Part shown: positions 42,608 to 52,650 of the stretch, piece by piece | Layout of the letters: each line of letters starts with the position of its first letter | Numbering within the stretch: the first letter of the stretch is position 1 | Source of the DNA: Allomyces macrogynus ATCC 38327 | Taxonomy: Eukaryota > Blastocladiomycota > Blastocladiomycetes > Blastocladiales > Blastocladiaceae | Length of the DNA stretch: 54,040 nt | Assembly (NCBI GenBank): GCA_000151295.1 | Contig: GG745358.1 | Span: forward strand, 266,877 to 320,916 | Reading direction: 5' to 3' | Notes under the pieces: generated by a model | The model's database searches: none | What the model was told of the DNA's origin: nothing | The model's input: the letters and a program-made list of their open reading frames with translations, nothing else | Program-made: the position numbers and the translations under genes

Positions 42608-45600
42608 TCACATCCCGCGCTGATCGCGGAACGGCATCCCGGCCAACTCGCCGACCATTCCCGCATTTCCACCAAACAACCCACCTCCACCCATCATCGG
42701 CTGCTGCTGTTGCAACTGCTGCACCTGCGGCCCACCAAGCCCACCTACCGCAGGCTCCCTCCGCTGCGCGGCGACCGCCGCCGCATGCGCCGCGGCAAGT
42801 GAAAACGCCTTGGCACACCCACACCGAACACAATTCAACCGCGACGCGAAATTATGTGCTGCGCATGCCGCACACAACCAGTCCCCGGGCCGGAACGGGA
42901 CCGGACACAATTGCGACGGCGGGGTGGGGGACGGCGTCCCGCACCGAAGGCACATGGCGCGCGAAGCGAAGTTCTGGAACCGGCAGTCGCCGTTCGGACA
43001 AATCCAGTCCCCGGGGCGCATGGCCGGGGGTTGGTCGTGGTGGTGTGAGTGGGAATGGTGCGAGTGGAACGGATGGTGGTGGTGCCGCGCGCGGTGCGTG
43101 CGAGGGCCGGAATTGGGGCCGGGGCCGAACATCCCGGGCGCCGGACCGTGCTGCTGCTGGTGGTGCATTCCGTGCTGCTGGTGCTGGTGACCGACGCCGG
43201 GCACGTGCATCCCCAACCCCATCCCCGGTCCCGCACTTCCATTCAACGCGGCAAACGGATGACTCGCGCGCGGCGACGCCGGCGCGGGTACACCCCTCGC
43301 CATAGCCACCGCTAGCTTGTCCGCCTGGCTTCGACCCATATTCCGTGACCTTCAGCAGCGAAACCGGCTGCGNNNNNNNNNNNNNNNNNNNNNNNNNNNN
43401 NNNNNNNNNNNNNNNNNNNNNNNNNNNNNNNNNNNNNNNNNNNNNNNNNNNNNNNNNNNNNNNNNNNNNNNNCCAAGAATCCTCCGGCTGTCGGGTCCCA
43501 GGGTCGTTCGCTGCTTCCGTGAGCGCTAGTGACAGCTGTTTTCGGCAGCCAGCGCCCCATGGCGGCCGCCGCACCGCAGGCACCCGGCCGCGTCCCGGCG
43601 GGATGCGTTGACCGCACACGGTGGTAGGACCAGGTCCATTCGGCCCGTGACGGGGGTCGATCGCGAGGTAGGTCGATGCGGAAGTGGGGGCACCGCCGGA
43701 GGAAGCGGGTCAGTGGGGTCATGGCGGTGCCCGGTAGACGTGAGGGGCGGCGGGGGTGGCGGTGCGGTCACAGCAGCAGCCGACGCGGGCCACAGTGCGG
43801 CGGGGGGCGGTGGTGCGACGGATCGTGTGCCCGAGAGAAGCGACGCCGACGAGGTTGGCGCGTCGAGCCACGCCGCGGATCCACCAACGCCGCCGGCGCG
43901 TCGCTCGTCGTGGTCGGCCAGTGACAACGATGCCGCATCAGCATTCTGCGTGTCGTGGTACATGACGGGCGTCGGCCCCGAAATCCCCAGCACATCCAAA
44001 TCCCCGCCGTTCCCACGCGTCGCCGTTACGGCGGGCCCATGCTCCGCCAAATCCAAGAACGCCGACGGCACCCCTTCGGCACGCGGGTTGGGCGTGGCGC
44101 ACTTATGGCACAAATGGCGCGACGCGAAATTATGAAACTGGCACGCCGGGCACAGCCAGTCGCCCGGGCGCATATGCCCGTCGGCGTGCGTGTGCGACAA
44201 GTGCCGCGGCCGGGGAATCCCACCGGCGCCGGGATGGTGCGGCGACGAGGTGCTCGAGAACGTGGACGACCGCGCATTGGCGGCGGCGGAAACGGCCGCG
44301 GCTTGTGCCTTGAGTAAAGTGCGCTTGCAGAGCCGAGTCGCGGTTGAGGTAGTCGAGCTGGTCGTGGTGGTCGGTAGTGGTGGTGGTCGTGCGCCGAGGG
44401 ATCGGTACGGGGACGAGATGTTCGTGCGCATGCACGAGCACCGCGGGCGAACTGGGCGCGACTTCAATCAACCACGGCCCGTCGCCATTCTCGTTCACCG
44501 GCAGAGCGCGACCCGCCAAACCCAGAGCGCGCGTCGCGTCGTCGTGCGAGGCGAACGTGACAAACACGTCGCCCGACGCGGCCGCGTCGACGACCAAATG
44601 AAAGATCTCGACGGGCTCGATCCCGGCCTCATGGAACCAGCTCGCCAAATTCGCACGGTCCGGTACCCCCGCCAAGTGCACGACGTGCGACATTTCCCGG
44701 TCAAACTGGTCGCGCGCGAGCGCTGCGTCGATCGCGTGCGTGAAGACGCCCGGGTACCGGTACGCGCGCAGGGCCGTGACGAGATGCGCCGTCGCCTGGC
44801 ACCGGCGGAGAATCGCTGGCACGGACTCGGCGCGAGCAACGAGCGCGTGTTCGGTCCATGGCCCGACCTGACTGCGCAGCGTGGCCTCGTCGAGAACCGG
44901 GCCCGGCGCGTAGTGCACGGAAAAGTAGTCGCAGAGGTCCGGGAGCGCCAGGGCGGTCCCGACGCGTGCGACTTCGTCTGGGTGGTACCGCAACCATTTG
45001 CGCACTTCGTGCGTGACGGCGAAGTACCGCGGCAGGGCGAGGAACGCCGGGAGAGGCAGATGCTTGCGGCGCGCTTCGTTGGGTAAATGCCGGCGTAAAT
45101 CCGACGCGTCGTGCGTGACGAGCGCGATCGGCGGGGCGTCGCGCGCGAGCCAGCCGCGGTCGTGCAGGTAGGCGTCGAGGTCGACGAGCGCGTCGTGTAA
45201 GGTGGTCGGAACCGAGGGCAGGATCACGTTGCCGAGCCCGGAGCGCGCGCGCGCGTACTCGGACACGTGCAGCGCGTCGTCGGGGCGGCACAGCGACAGG
45301 TGCGCGTGCACGATGCGGCCCGTGGCGACGTGGTAGACGACCCACGCAAGCGCGAGCGTCTCGGCAGCGTCGACGGCGATGCGCGCGGTGGGTGGGGGCG
45401 GCGGGCAGGCAAAGGAGGCGTTAGCCGCGGTCGTGGTGCCGGTGCTACTGGCGTTGTTGTTAGGGTCGTGGAGCGCGAGCGAGGCCAAGAGATCCGGGAG
45501 CACCGCGTCGGGCGTGGGCTGGTCGTCGTGCTGTCGCGGAGCGGGAGCGGACGTAGTGGGCGCCAGCAGGTCACGCGCGACACCGTCGGCCGGATCGCCC

Positions 45601-45878
45601 GGGTGTGGCGCGTCGCGCGTCGACTCGAGGCGGAGAACAATCAGGTACTCGGCAGCGACGGCATCGTCTTCGAGCTCGGCGTCGAGCTGCTCGCCCTGGT
45701 GCTCGACGTGGTCGCCATCTTGAAGCTGGGGCGGGTGCTCGCGGTCCATGGTAGTGTCGTGTTGTTCGTGGTGCAGGAGGCCGTTGGCGAGAAGCAGTGG
45801 CTCCCCCCAGGCTGGGTCGTCGTCGTTGCCCAGGCTCTTGGCCGAAGCGCCTTGATCGGCGGCGGCGGGCGGGAGCAT
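42608..45878 (-). CDS. exonuclease-like / RRM / RanBP2 zinc-finger RNA-binding protein, split by a gap
   Basis: Fungal family often labelled asparagine-rich protein: RNase-T-like domain, RRM, then RanBP2 fingers. ATG at 45878 (MLPPAAADQG) or 45749 (MDREHPPQ) begins it; upstream codons lack an ATG. The exonuclease-like fold has IAVDAAETLALAWVVYHV and VTHDASDLRRHLPNEARRKHLPLPAFL. The RRM is HVVHLAGVPDRANLASWFHEAG...DVFVTFASHDDATRALGLAGRAL. The first finger is PGDWLCPACQFHNFASRHLCHKCATPNP (about 44130-44180). It lies one frame away from the RRM, with the switch at about 44280-44400 and no intron visible. A degenerate finger-like segment sits just right of the gap. Two more fingers, PGDWICPNGDCRFQNFASRAMCLRC and PGDWLCAACAAHNFASRLNCVRC, lie left of it. 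Fingers of this type bind single-stranded GGU-like RNA. Confidence 0.8.
43373..43472. other. assembly gap, 100 N
   Basis: Exactly 100 Ns, the usual placeholder for a scaffold gap of unknown size. It lies inside the RanBP2-finger gene, so part of that coding sequence is missing. Confidence 0.99.
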
Positions 45879-46374
45879 GGCGGCGAACACGGCGGCAGCA
45901 GCTTGATGCGGCGCAATGCAGGCAGTCTTGAGCGCGCTCGTCGTCGGTGGCCGTGGCAAAATGGCGGCGGCAATGGCGACCGCAGCGATGGCCGTTTGGT
46001 TTGTTGCCACGAAGATGAAAGCGCTTGCTCGGGAGCCGGGCTGGGGCGGTAGTCCGGCACGTGTGTGTCACCAGCGAGGCTCTCTGGAGCGCACTAAGGG
46101 CGGCCTGGGCGGCTCTCTGCGCGTGACGTTCGCGTGGCTGGGCGGATCGCCAGTCGCCACGCGCGACTTCGCTTCCCGCTGGCTGCACGCTTCATCCTCG
46201 ACGACGACGGCGACGCGCACCTGCCACCCACCGCCGCGACGGCGCTGATCTGCTGCTCCCGCGCGCTCCGATCAAAGCGCAACCGCCCGCACTCGCGCCG
46301 TTGTGTCGTGACGCACTCGCCCACGCCCGCGTACCCTCGGATCACAAGCCAGCAGCAAACGCACCAAAGCCAAG
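45879..46374. promoter_or_regulatory. divergent promoter region, RanBP2-finger gene / coatomer delta
   Basis: Up to 496 bp lie between the divergent starts, depending on the start chosen at 45878. No TATA box or additional gene was seen. Confidence 0.4.
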
Positions 46375-48062
46375 ATGACCATCCTCGCCGCGTCGGTTGT
46401 GACCAAGTCCGGCAAGGTCCTCGTCTCGCGTCAATTCCTGGCCATGCCGCGGTCGCGGATTGAAGGCCTGATGGCGGCCTTCCCGAAACTCGTGGCCTCG
46501 GGCACGCAGCACACGACCGTCGACGCCGACGACGTGCGCTTTGTCTACCAGCCGCTCGATACGCACACCTACCTCGTCCTCACGACCGCCAAGCTGTCCA
46601 ACATCTTGCACGACACGCAATCGCTGCACTTGTTTGCGCGCGTCGTCGCCGAACACTGCAAGACGCTCGACGAGCGCGATATTCTCGACCACGCGTTCGA
46701 CCTGATCTTGGCGTTTGATGAACTCGTGGCCCTCGGTTACCGCGAAAATGTCACGCTCCCGCAACTGCGCCAGATTGCGCTCATGGACTCGCACGAGGAG
46801 CGGCTGCAGGACATGATTGCCAAGAACAAGGAGTTGGAGGCCAAGGAACAGTCGCGGCTCAAGGCCAAGCAGTTGGAACTGCAGCGCAAAGCGGCCGCGC
46901 GCGCTGGATCGATGGGTGGGCCGGGTAGTGGGAGCAGTATGCCCGGGTACGGGCCCGGGTCGGCGATGCACAACGCGCAGCCGGCGCCGTACGCGCCATC
47001 GACGTACGTGCCGCCGTCGGCGAGCTCGCCGGGGCCCGCGGTGACCGCTGCGCCGGTGGCACCGTCGTCACGGCCATTCGAGTACGTTGCATATCCTTGC
47101 CCTTGATGTGATCGCGTCCGCCGTCGCTAACTCGAATCCTCTCGACTAGTTCCAGTGCAAAGTCCGGCATGAAGCTCGGCGGCGCCAAAAAAGCGCCCGA
47201 TTTCGCGGAAGCCTTTGGCAGTCTCGCCTCGTCCTCGGCGCCCGTGACCCCGATCGACACCTCCGTCGGCGTGTCCCCCACGCCGCGTCTCGCCGTAGCC
47301 TCCCCCGCGGCGGCTGCGCAGCCGCAGCCCAAGGAACCCGTGCACGTGACGCTCGACGAGCGCGTGACCTGCATCGTGAATCGAGACGGCGGTCTGCAGC
47401 AGCTGGAAGTCAAGGGCGATCTCTACGTGCACGTCACGAGTCCCGACGCGGCGCACGCGCACGTGCAAGTCACTTTGCCGTCGGACTTGCCGGGCGCACA
47501 GTTCAAGACGCACCCGAACATGGACAAGAAGTTGTGGTCCGCGTCGAGTACATTGGCGCTTAAGGACGCCTCCAAGACGTTCCCGGTGGGCCAGCCAACG
47601 GGCGTGCTCAAATGGCGGTTCGTGTCGAGTGACGAGGCGCAGGTGCCGCTCGCCATCAACTGCTGGCCGAACCCGTCGGCCGACGGGACGTGCGACGTGA
47701 ACATCGAGTACGAGTTGCTCGTGCCGCACTTGCGGTTGACGAATGTGACCGTTGCGATCCCCGTCCCGGCGGCACCGACGGTCGCGCACGTCGATGGCGA
47801 CACGTTGTTCGATCGCGCGCGGTCGATTCTGTACTGGACGGTCTCGACGATCGATGCGGGGAATGCTTCGGGCAGTTTGGATTTCAAGGCCGCGGGCGAT
47901 CAGCCCGGCGCGTTTTTCCCGGTCGCCGTGAATTTCGCGAGCGATGCGCTGTATTGCAATGTCGTGATTGCGAAAGTGGCCGCGGCCGCGGGCGCCGACG
48001 CGCCAGAGGTTGAGTTTGGCGTCACGGCGTCGTGCCAGCCGGACGAGTACAAGGTGGTTTGA
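46375..48062 (+). CDS. RET2: coatomer subunit delta (archain)
   Basis: COPI coat subunit for Golgi-to-ER retrograde traffic. Exons are 46375-47081 and 47150-48062 (539 residues), joined in phase over a 68-bp GTACGT...TAG intron. The N-terminal longin-like domain is well conserved: SVVTKSGKVLVSRQF, then VYQPLDTHTYLVLTTAKLSNI and ILDHAFDLILAFDELVALG. A charged coiled coil (HEERLQDMIAKNKELEAKE) and a Gly/Pro/Ala-rich linker follow. The C-terminal mu-homology domain begins PVHVTLDERVTCIVNRDGGLQQLEVKGDLYV and includes FKTHPNMDKKLW, LKWRFVSSDEAQVPLAINCWPN and the closing SILYWTVSTIDAGNASGSLDF. Length is normal for the family. Confidence 0.95.
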
Positions 48063-48182
48063 TGGCGCCGTGCGGGTCGGGTGAATGGATGGAGACGGGC
48101 GTGTCGTTGCAGGACGAAGGGAAACGCACATCACGAACATATATATTTGGTTTGCGCGTCGATCCGTTGCCGTTGTGAATTT

Positions 48183-48966
48183 TCAAAACAGGCCCGTCAA
48201 CCCGCCGAGGCCACCGAACCCGCCGAACCCGGCCATTGGGTCCGCGAATCCCGCAAGCACCGCGTCCTCGTCCATCCCGCCACCCTCCGCACCACCCTGT
48301 GCCGACTTATCCTTGCCCTTCTTCTTGCCACCCTTCCCCGCCGTCACCGCCGCCGCAGCTGCCGCGGGACCCGCGTCCTCGGCATCCGACTCGGGCGCGA
48401 GTTGCCGGGCAACGTCCGAGACATCGGCCGAGGCGAGAGCTTTCGCGCGGCGCAACTGCTCGTCCTTGGTGAGAATCTCTTCGAGGCGGCCGAGATGGAT
48501 CGGGTCGTGCCTTAATAGAAACCGCAGGTCGTCGAGCCGTAAGCGGGACTTGTTGGCGGACAGCCGGTGCGCTTGGACGCTCTGTGGTCGCGGAAGCCGT
48601 GGTCAGTGCAGAGACGAATACGTGGAGAAGGTAGCCGCGTACCAAATCAACCATAAACTCGAGTGCGATATCCTCCAACAAATCCAAGGTTGCCGGGTCC
48701 GGGTCCCCCGGGTCGCCGTGCGTCCAGAGCATTTCCTTGACTACGCAGACCGCGCGGCCCATCATCAGTCGCTGGGCCACCACGATGCCATTTCAATGTT
48801 GCGTACGTTCGTTCGTGAATACCCCTTTATGTTTGGCCGCGACCGCGCGCAACGACGTGGTCGAGGTCTTGCCCGTGCCTGCCGCCGTCGAGCTGGTGGG
48901 CCCGTGCGGCCGGTCGCGGTCAGCGCGGTCCCCAGCGCTGGAGCGCGCGTCATACGGGTCGGCCAT
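48183..48966 (-). CDS. TAF13: TFIID subunit TAF13
   Basis: Histone-fold subunit of TFIID that pairs with TAF11 in RNA polymerase II initiation. Exons are 48966-48807, 48740-48643 and 48581-48183 (221 residues), with introns of 66 and 61 bp. The histone fold is assembled across all three: KGVFTNELKEMLWTHGDPG (first junction inside NEL), LDLLEDIALEFMVDL, then SVQAHRLSANKSRLRLDDLRFLLRHDPIHLGRLEEIL. These match helices 1-3 of TAF13 and the RLEE/LL C-terminal helix. After it is a basic KKKGKDKSAQGG stretch and a Gly/Phe-rich tail (GFGGFGGLGG) not usual for the family. The N-terminal 45 residues are disordered. It is head to head with the C9orf85-like gene. Confidence 0.9.
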
Positions 48967-49228
48967 ACTGGTGCGTCGAGTTGCGGTCCATTCGGCAGCG
49001 TCGTGGACGCGCACTGGCGATGGCCGCACGCGAAGGGACTCAGCGAGATGAGGGCGGGCATGGCAACGGTGCAACACGCACGCACGTGACCGCGACGCTT
49101 AGTTTTCTGAGCGTGCCACCCCGCTCGACTGCCGCCAACCGCTCGACAGAGGACCTCGACACCAACGACGCCAACGAATTTGGATCAGCAACCCGACACC
49201 ATCAGCATCAACACCCGGACCACCCACC
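48967..49228. promoter_or_regulatory. bidirectional promoter region, TAF13 / C9orf85-like
   Basis: 262 bp lie between divergent ATGs. No TATA box was seen. Inferred from geometry. Confidence 0.5.
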
Positions 49229-50082
49229 ATGTCTTCCAAAGTCTCGACCGGCGGCAAGAAAAAAGCGCAAAAGCACCAAAACACGACCGCGTTCCGGCAC
49301 AACAAGGCCTCGCGCAAAACGCGCGAGATTCTCGCGTTACCCGTGCAGGGGCTCTGTGCGCGGTGCTTTGAGATCGTGTACATATGGCGCCACCGCTTCT
49401 CCACCCGTTGCGCGCGCGCGTTGGCGCTGACTCTCTGTGCGCACGGCGCGCGCCATCCGAGATAGTGACTGGCGCAAACGGTTCCGCAAGTACAAGCCGC
49501 TCACGTCACCCAAGAAATGGTCCGCGTCCTGCTGCGTCACCAGCGCCGCGCGTGCGCATCGCAACTGACCGCGGCCATGCCCGATCCGCTCCCCCCCCCC
49601 CCCCTCCCCTCGGAAAACAGTGTCGGGTGCGAGCAGAAAACCGTTAAGGAAGCCTACCACGTGCTTTGCAATCCGTGCGCCGCCAAGAAGGGCGTCTGTG
49701 CCAAGTGCATGCAGGCGACCGAGATTGTGCCCGGGTACGGTTCCCCGTCCATCACCACCCCCACTCCGCGTCGTGCTGACCCGCGATGGCGCGTAGTGTG
49801 AACGTGGTCGATGCCAAGGCCGACTTGGCGAAACAGCAGGAGTTTGACGCGAAACTCAAGCAATTGACGGAGCGGCAGCGGCGCACGTTTGTGCGCAAGA
49901 TGGCGCGCGGCGAAGTGACCGAGGACGATTTGCTGGCCATGGATATCAAGAGCAAGGACGACGACGATTGGGATTTCTCAGACGATGAGAGTGACGAGGA
50001 TGAGGATGAGGATGAGGAAGACCCAAGTGACGATGACCACGATGACGAGGCCGGCCCGAGCGCAAACGCCGCCAAGAAGTAG
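49229..50082 (+). CDS. C9orf85-like zinc-ribbon protein (DUF2039)
   Basis: Small conserved eukaryotic protein of unknown function. Exons are 49229-49377, 49466-49519, 49621-49734 and 49797-50082 (200 residues), all phases agreeing. The N-terminus (GKKKAQKHQNTTAFRHNKASRKT) is the family's basic start. Four CxxC pairs follow: LCARCFEI, then DWRKRFRKYKPLTSPKKCVGCEQKTVK, YHVLCNPC and CAKCMQATE, likely binding two zinc ions. Two cysteine-containing codons are rebuilt exactly at splice joints (PKKC|VGC), which supports the model. A helical basic segment (QLTERQRRTFVRKMARGEV) and a strongly acidic tail (DDDDWDFSDDESDEDEDED) end the protein. The intron 2 acceptor follows a 15-base C run at about 49590-49604 that may serve as its pyrimidine tract. 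Confidence 0.9.
49590..49604. repeat. poly-C tract inside intron 2 of the C9orf85-like gene
   Basis: C-rich run 16-30 bp upstream of the CAG acceptor at 49618-49620; the position is that of a polypyrimidine tract. Confidence 0.75.
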
Positions 50083-50765
50083 ACCCGGCGCGCGTCGGCT
50101 GTGTGTGGCGTTGGTTGGTTAGTTGCTTGTAATTTTGCGTCGTTCTGGGCCGGCGGGACCACTGGCCGCGTCGCGGCCGCGTTTCGGGTCGCGGCCAGCG
50201 GCTGCGCCGCTGCTGCGCTGGACCCGAACATGACGTGGTGTTTTGGGCGTGCGTTTCTTTGGTGGTGTTCGACGGATCCACGGGGCCCATTGTATCATAT
50301 TATATATTCCGTGGACCTTGTCCCCGATCCCGATCCCGCGCGCGAGGAACGATGACCGTCCCCCCGCGCCGCATGCGCCGCCGCAACGCGTGGCTGTGTC
50401 CGATATTCTGGCGCGTCCGGTCGCTTTGCCATTCCCTTAGGAGCGTGAAACGAAGGGCATCGCGTCGCACGACGTCTTCTCCAACCTGGGTGATAAAGTC
50501 CGTTGGGGCAGCAAAGGAATGCATTGCGGCTGCACCAAGATCGCGATCCGAACCGTCAAGAACCAACGAAAATGAGAAATGGATGCAGGGTGTTGGACGG
50601 TGGTGGGGATGGTGGAGTATGGATGAATGGATGTGCAACGAGGTGCCAACACAACACCGCCGCAAGACAAGAAGAATCGGGTACCAGGGGGCCACACGAA
50701 CGATCGACCGGGCCCATCGAGACCACGCGCCGCCGCACCGACTCGGATCGGGCGTCGTTCCCCGT
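50083..50765. other. convergent 3' intergenic region
   Basis: 683 bp without a supportable gene between converging genes. An AT patch (ATCATATTATATATTCC, about 50295-50311) is the only notable element. Long open frames here are shadows of GC bias. Confidence 0.4.
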
Positions 50766-52650
50766 TCACACAATCGGGCACAGCGGCGCCGAACCCAGCA
50801 CCACGTCCTCGATCGTGACCTGCCGCCTCCTCCCTCCCTCCCCCTCCGCGACCACGGGCCCCGTGGGCACGACCTCCCCGTCCCGCGTCGCCCACGCCGA
50901 CTTGACCCTCAGACCCGGCGCGACCTCGACCACATGCTGCACCATCAAGTACGACACTTGCGGGCAATCGGCGACATTCAGTTCCCGCAACTGGCGCGGC
51001 GGGAAATGCAGAATCCCCGCAAGCAACGCGTCCGAGATGTGCGGGCACCCGTCGACGTGCAGGGTCCGCAACGACGCGGCGTGTCGCCGGACCACAGCCA
51101 TCGCGCCCACGTCCGTCACTTGCGGGCACCCCGAAATGCGCAGGTCCCGCAGAGCGCGCGCACCAACGGCCAAGTCGACGAGAGCGACGTCGGTGACGGC
51201 GGCGCGGCAGGATTCGGCGTCGAGGACGCGCAGCGAGGGGCAGGTGCGTGCAATGGACGAGAGGGAAACGGGTGTGAGGTGCGGGCATTCGGAAATGTCG
51301 AGCGTCGTCAGGTTTGGGGAGGCCGATGCGACGGCGGTCAGTGCCGCGTCCGAGACGTTCGTCCGTGCGGTACGCAAGGTCGTGAGTGCGGTCGCTTTCC
51401 GCCCGGCGATGAGCGGCGCGAGAATCACGTCCGTGCAGTCGGCCACGTCAAGTACGCGCAATGCCGGGCACGCGGCGCCGATGGCCGCGGTCACGCGCGC
51501 GTCGAGGCCGCCAAGTCCTTGCACGCGAAGCGTGTGCAGGCTGGGCATCGCGTTGGGGGTGTCGCAGAGGAGCGCGAGGGCGGTGCCCGTGACGCCGGGG
51601 AGCCGCGCGAGGTCGAGGACGGTCAAGGTCGCACAGGATGCGCGCAGGCCCACGGCGAGGTCCACGTCGGTGAGGTGCGGGGACGCGGAGGAGAGATAGA
51701 GGGTGCGCAGGTTCGCGAGTTGCACAAGCGAGTTGCCGAACGTGCCGGGCAGGGAGAGGGTCTCGTCGGCGTCCAGTTCGTCGCTAGCGTCTCTGTCGTT
51801 GGGGCCGGCGCGGGGTACGATCGGGCGGCGAGGGAGTGGGGCGAGGCCACGCAAGTCGAGGTGCCTCAGGTTTGGCGCAAACATGGCCGCGGCCGCGAGG
51901 ATGGGTTCGATGGAGGTGACGTTGGAGCAACCGCTGCGAAAGGAAAAAAACGGTGCGTGAGCAGAGCGGTCGACGGGTGGAGACCAAGAAAATCAAAAAC
52001 GCACCGCAAGTCGAGATGAACGAGCGACGCGCTGCCCCACGCCATGAGCCGCAGGACGGCGCCGAGCGGGACGCGGTGCGCGACGGCGTAGGTGAACGAA
52101 ATGGTGGCCCACAGAGATGGGCACACGGCGGCGGTCCGCCACGCGCGGCACACCTACGAGGCACCGTAGGCGGTCGCCATCAGTCGCGCCATCACGAGTT
52201 GAATCACACCGGTAAAAACCGTACCCGCGACGAGATGAGCCGGTCCATGATACTGAGATGCCGCAAAATAGCGAGACACACGTCGTGCGGGAGCGCTGCG
52301 GCCGTGCCGTTGCGCTGCGGCCGCGGTTGGCCGACGGCACCAAGCGGCGACGCGGACCGGCGGTCAACGGCCCACTTGCTGCCAACCACGTCGGCGACGC
52401 CCGAGTCGTGCCGGAAGAGCGCCGGGTGGCTCACAGCGCGAACGGACGCATGTCGGCCGGCGGCACTACCGCGAGCGGGGTCGGGACGGGACACCGGCGA
52501 GCCGCTGCCGCTGCCGCTGGCGAGAAGGGTAATGGAGCGCGGCGCGCCGGCCGGACGAGCGGCGGCGTGATGCGGCGGGCGCGCGCCGGATGCCGAGGCC
52601 GCCGTGGGGATGCGCGAAGAAGGGTGCAATGACGAGGGAAGGTCGAGCAT
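50766..52650 (-). CDS. F-box / leucine-rich-repeat protein
   Basis: Putative substrate receptor of an SCF ubiquitin ligase. Exons are 52650-52225, 52153-52005 and 51933-50766 (580 residues), in phase over introns of 71 and 72 bp. The N-terminal about 110 residues are Ser/Ala/Pro-rich. The F-box is assembled across intron 1: LPHDVCLAILRHLSIMDRLISSR|VCRAWRTAAVCPSLWATI. About twelve cysteine-containing LRRs of the AMN1/FBXL type follow, for example LRVLDVADCTDV, LTTLDISECPHLTP, LRDLRISGCPQVTDV, LRTLHVDGCPHISD and LRELNVADCPQVSY. The start at 52650 has a good GCCATG context; the frame remains open further upstream. Confidence 0.88.

Noticed and set aside
45879..46010. Start of the RanBP2-finger protein at 46010
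   Set aside because: The codon there is GTG, not ATG; the first in-frame ATG codons are at 45878 and 45749.
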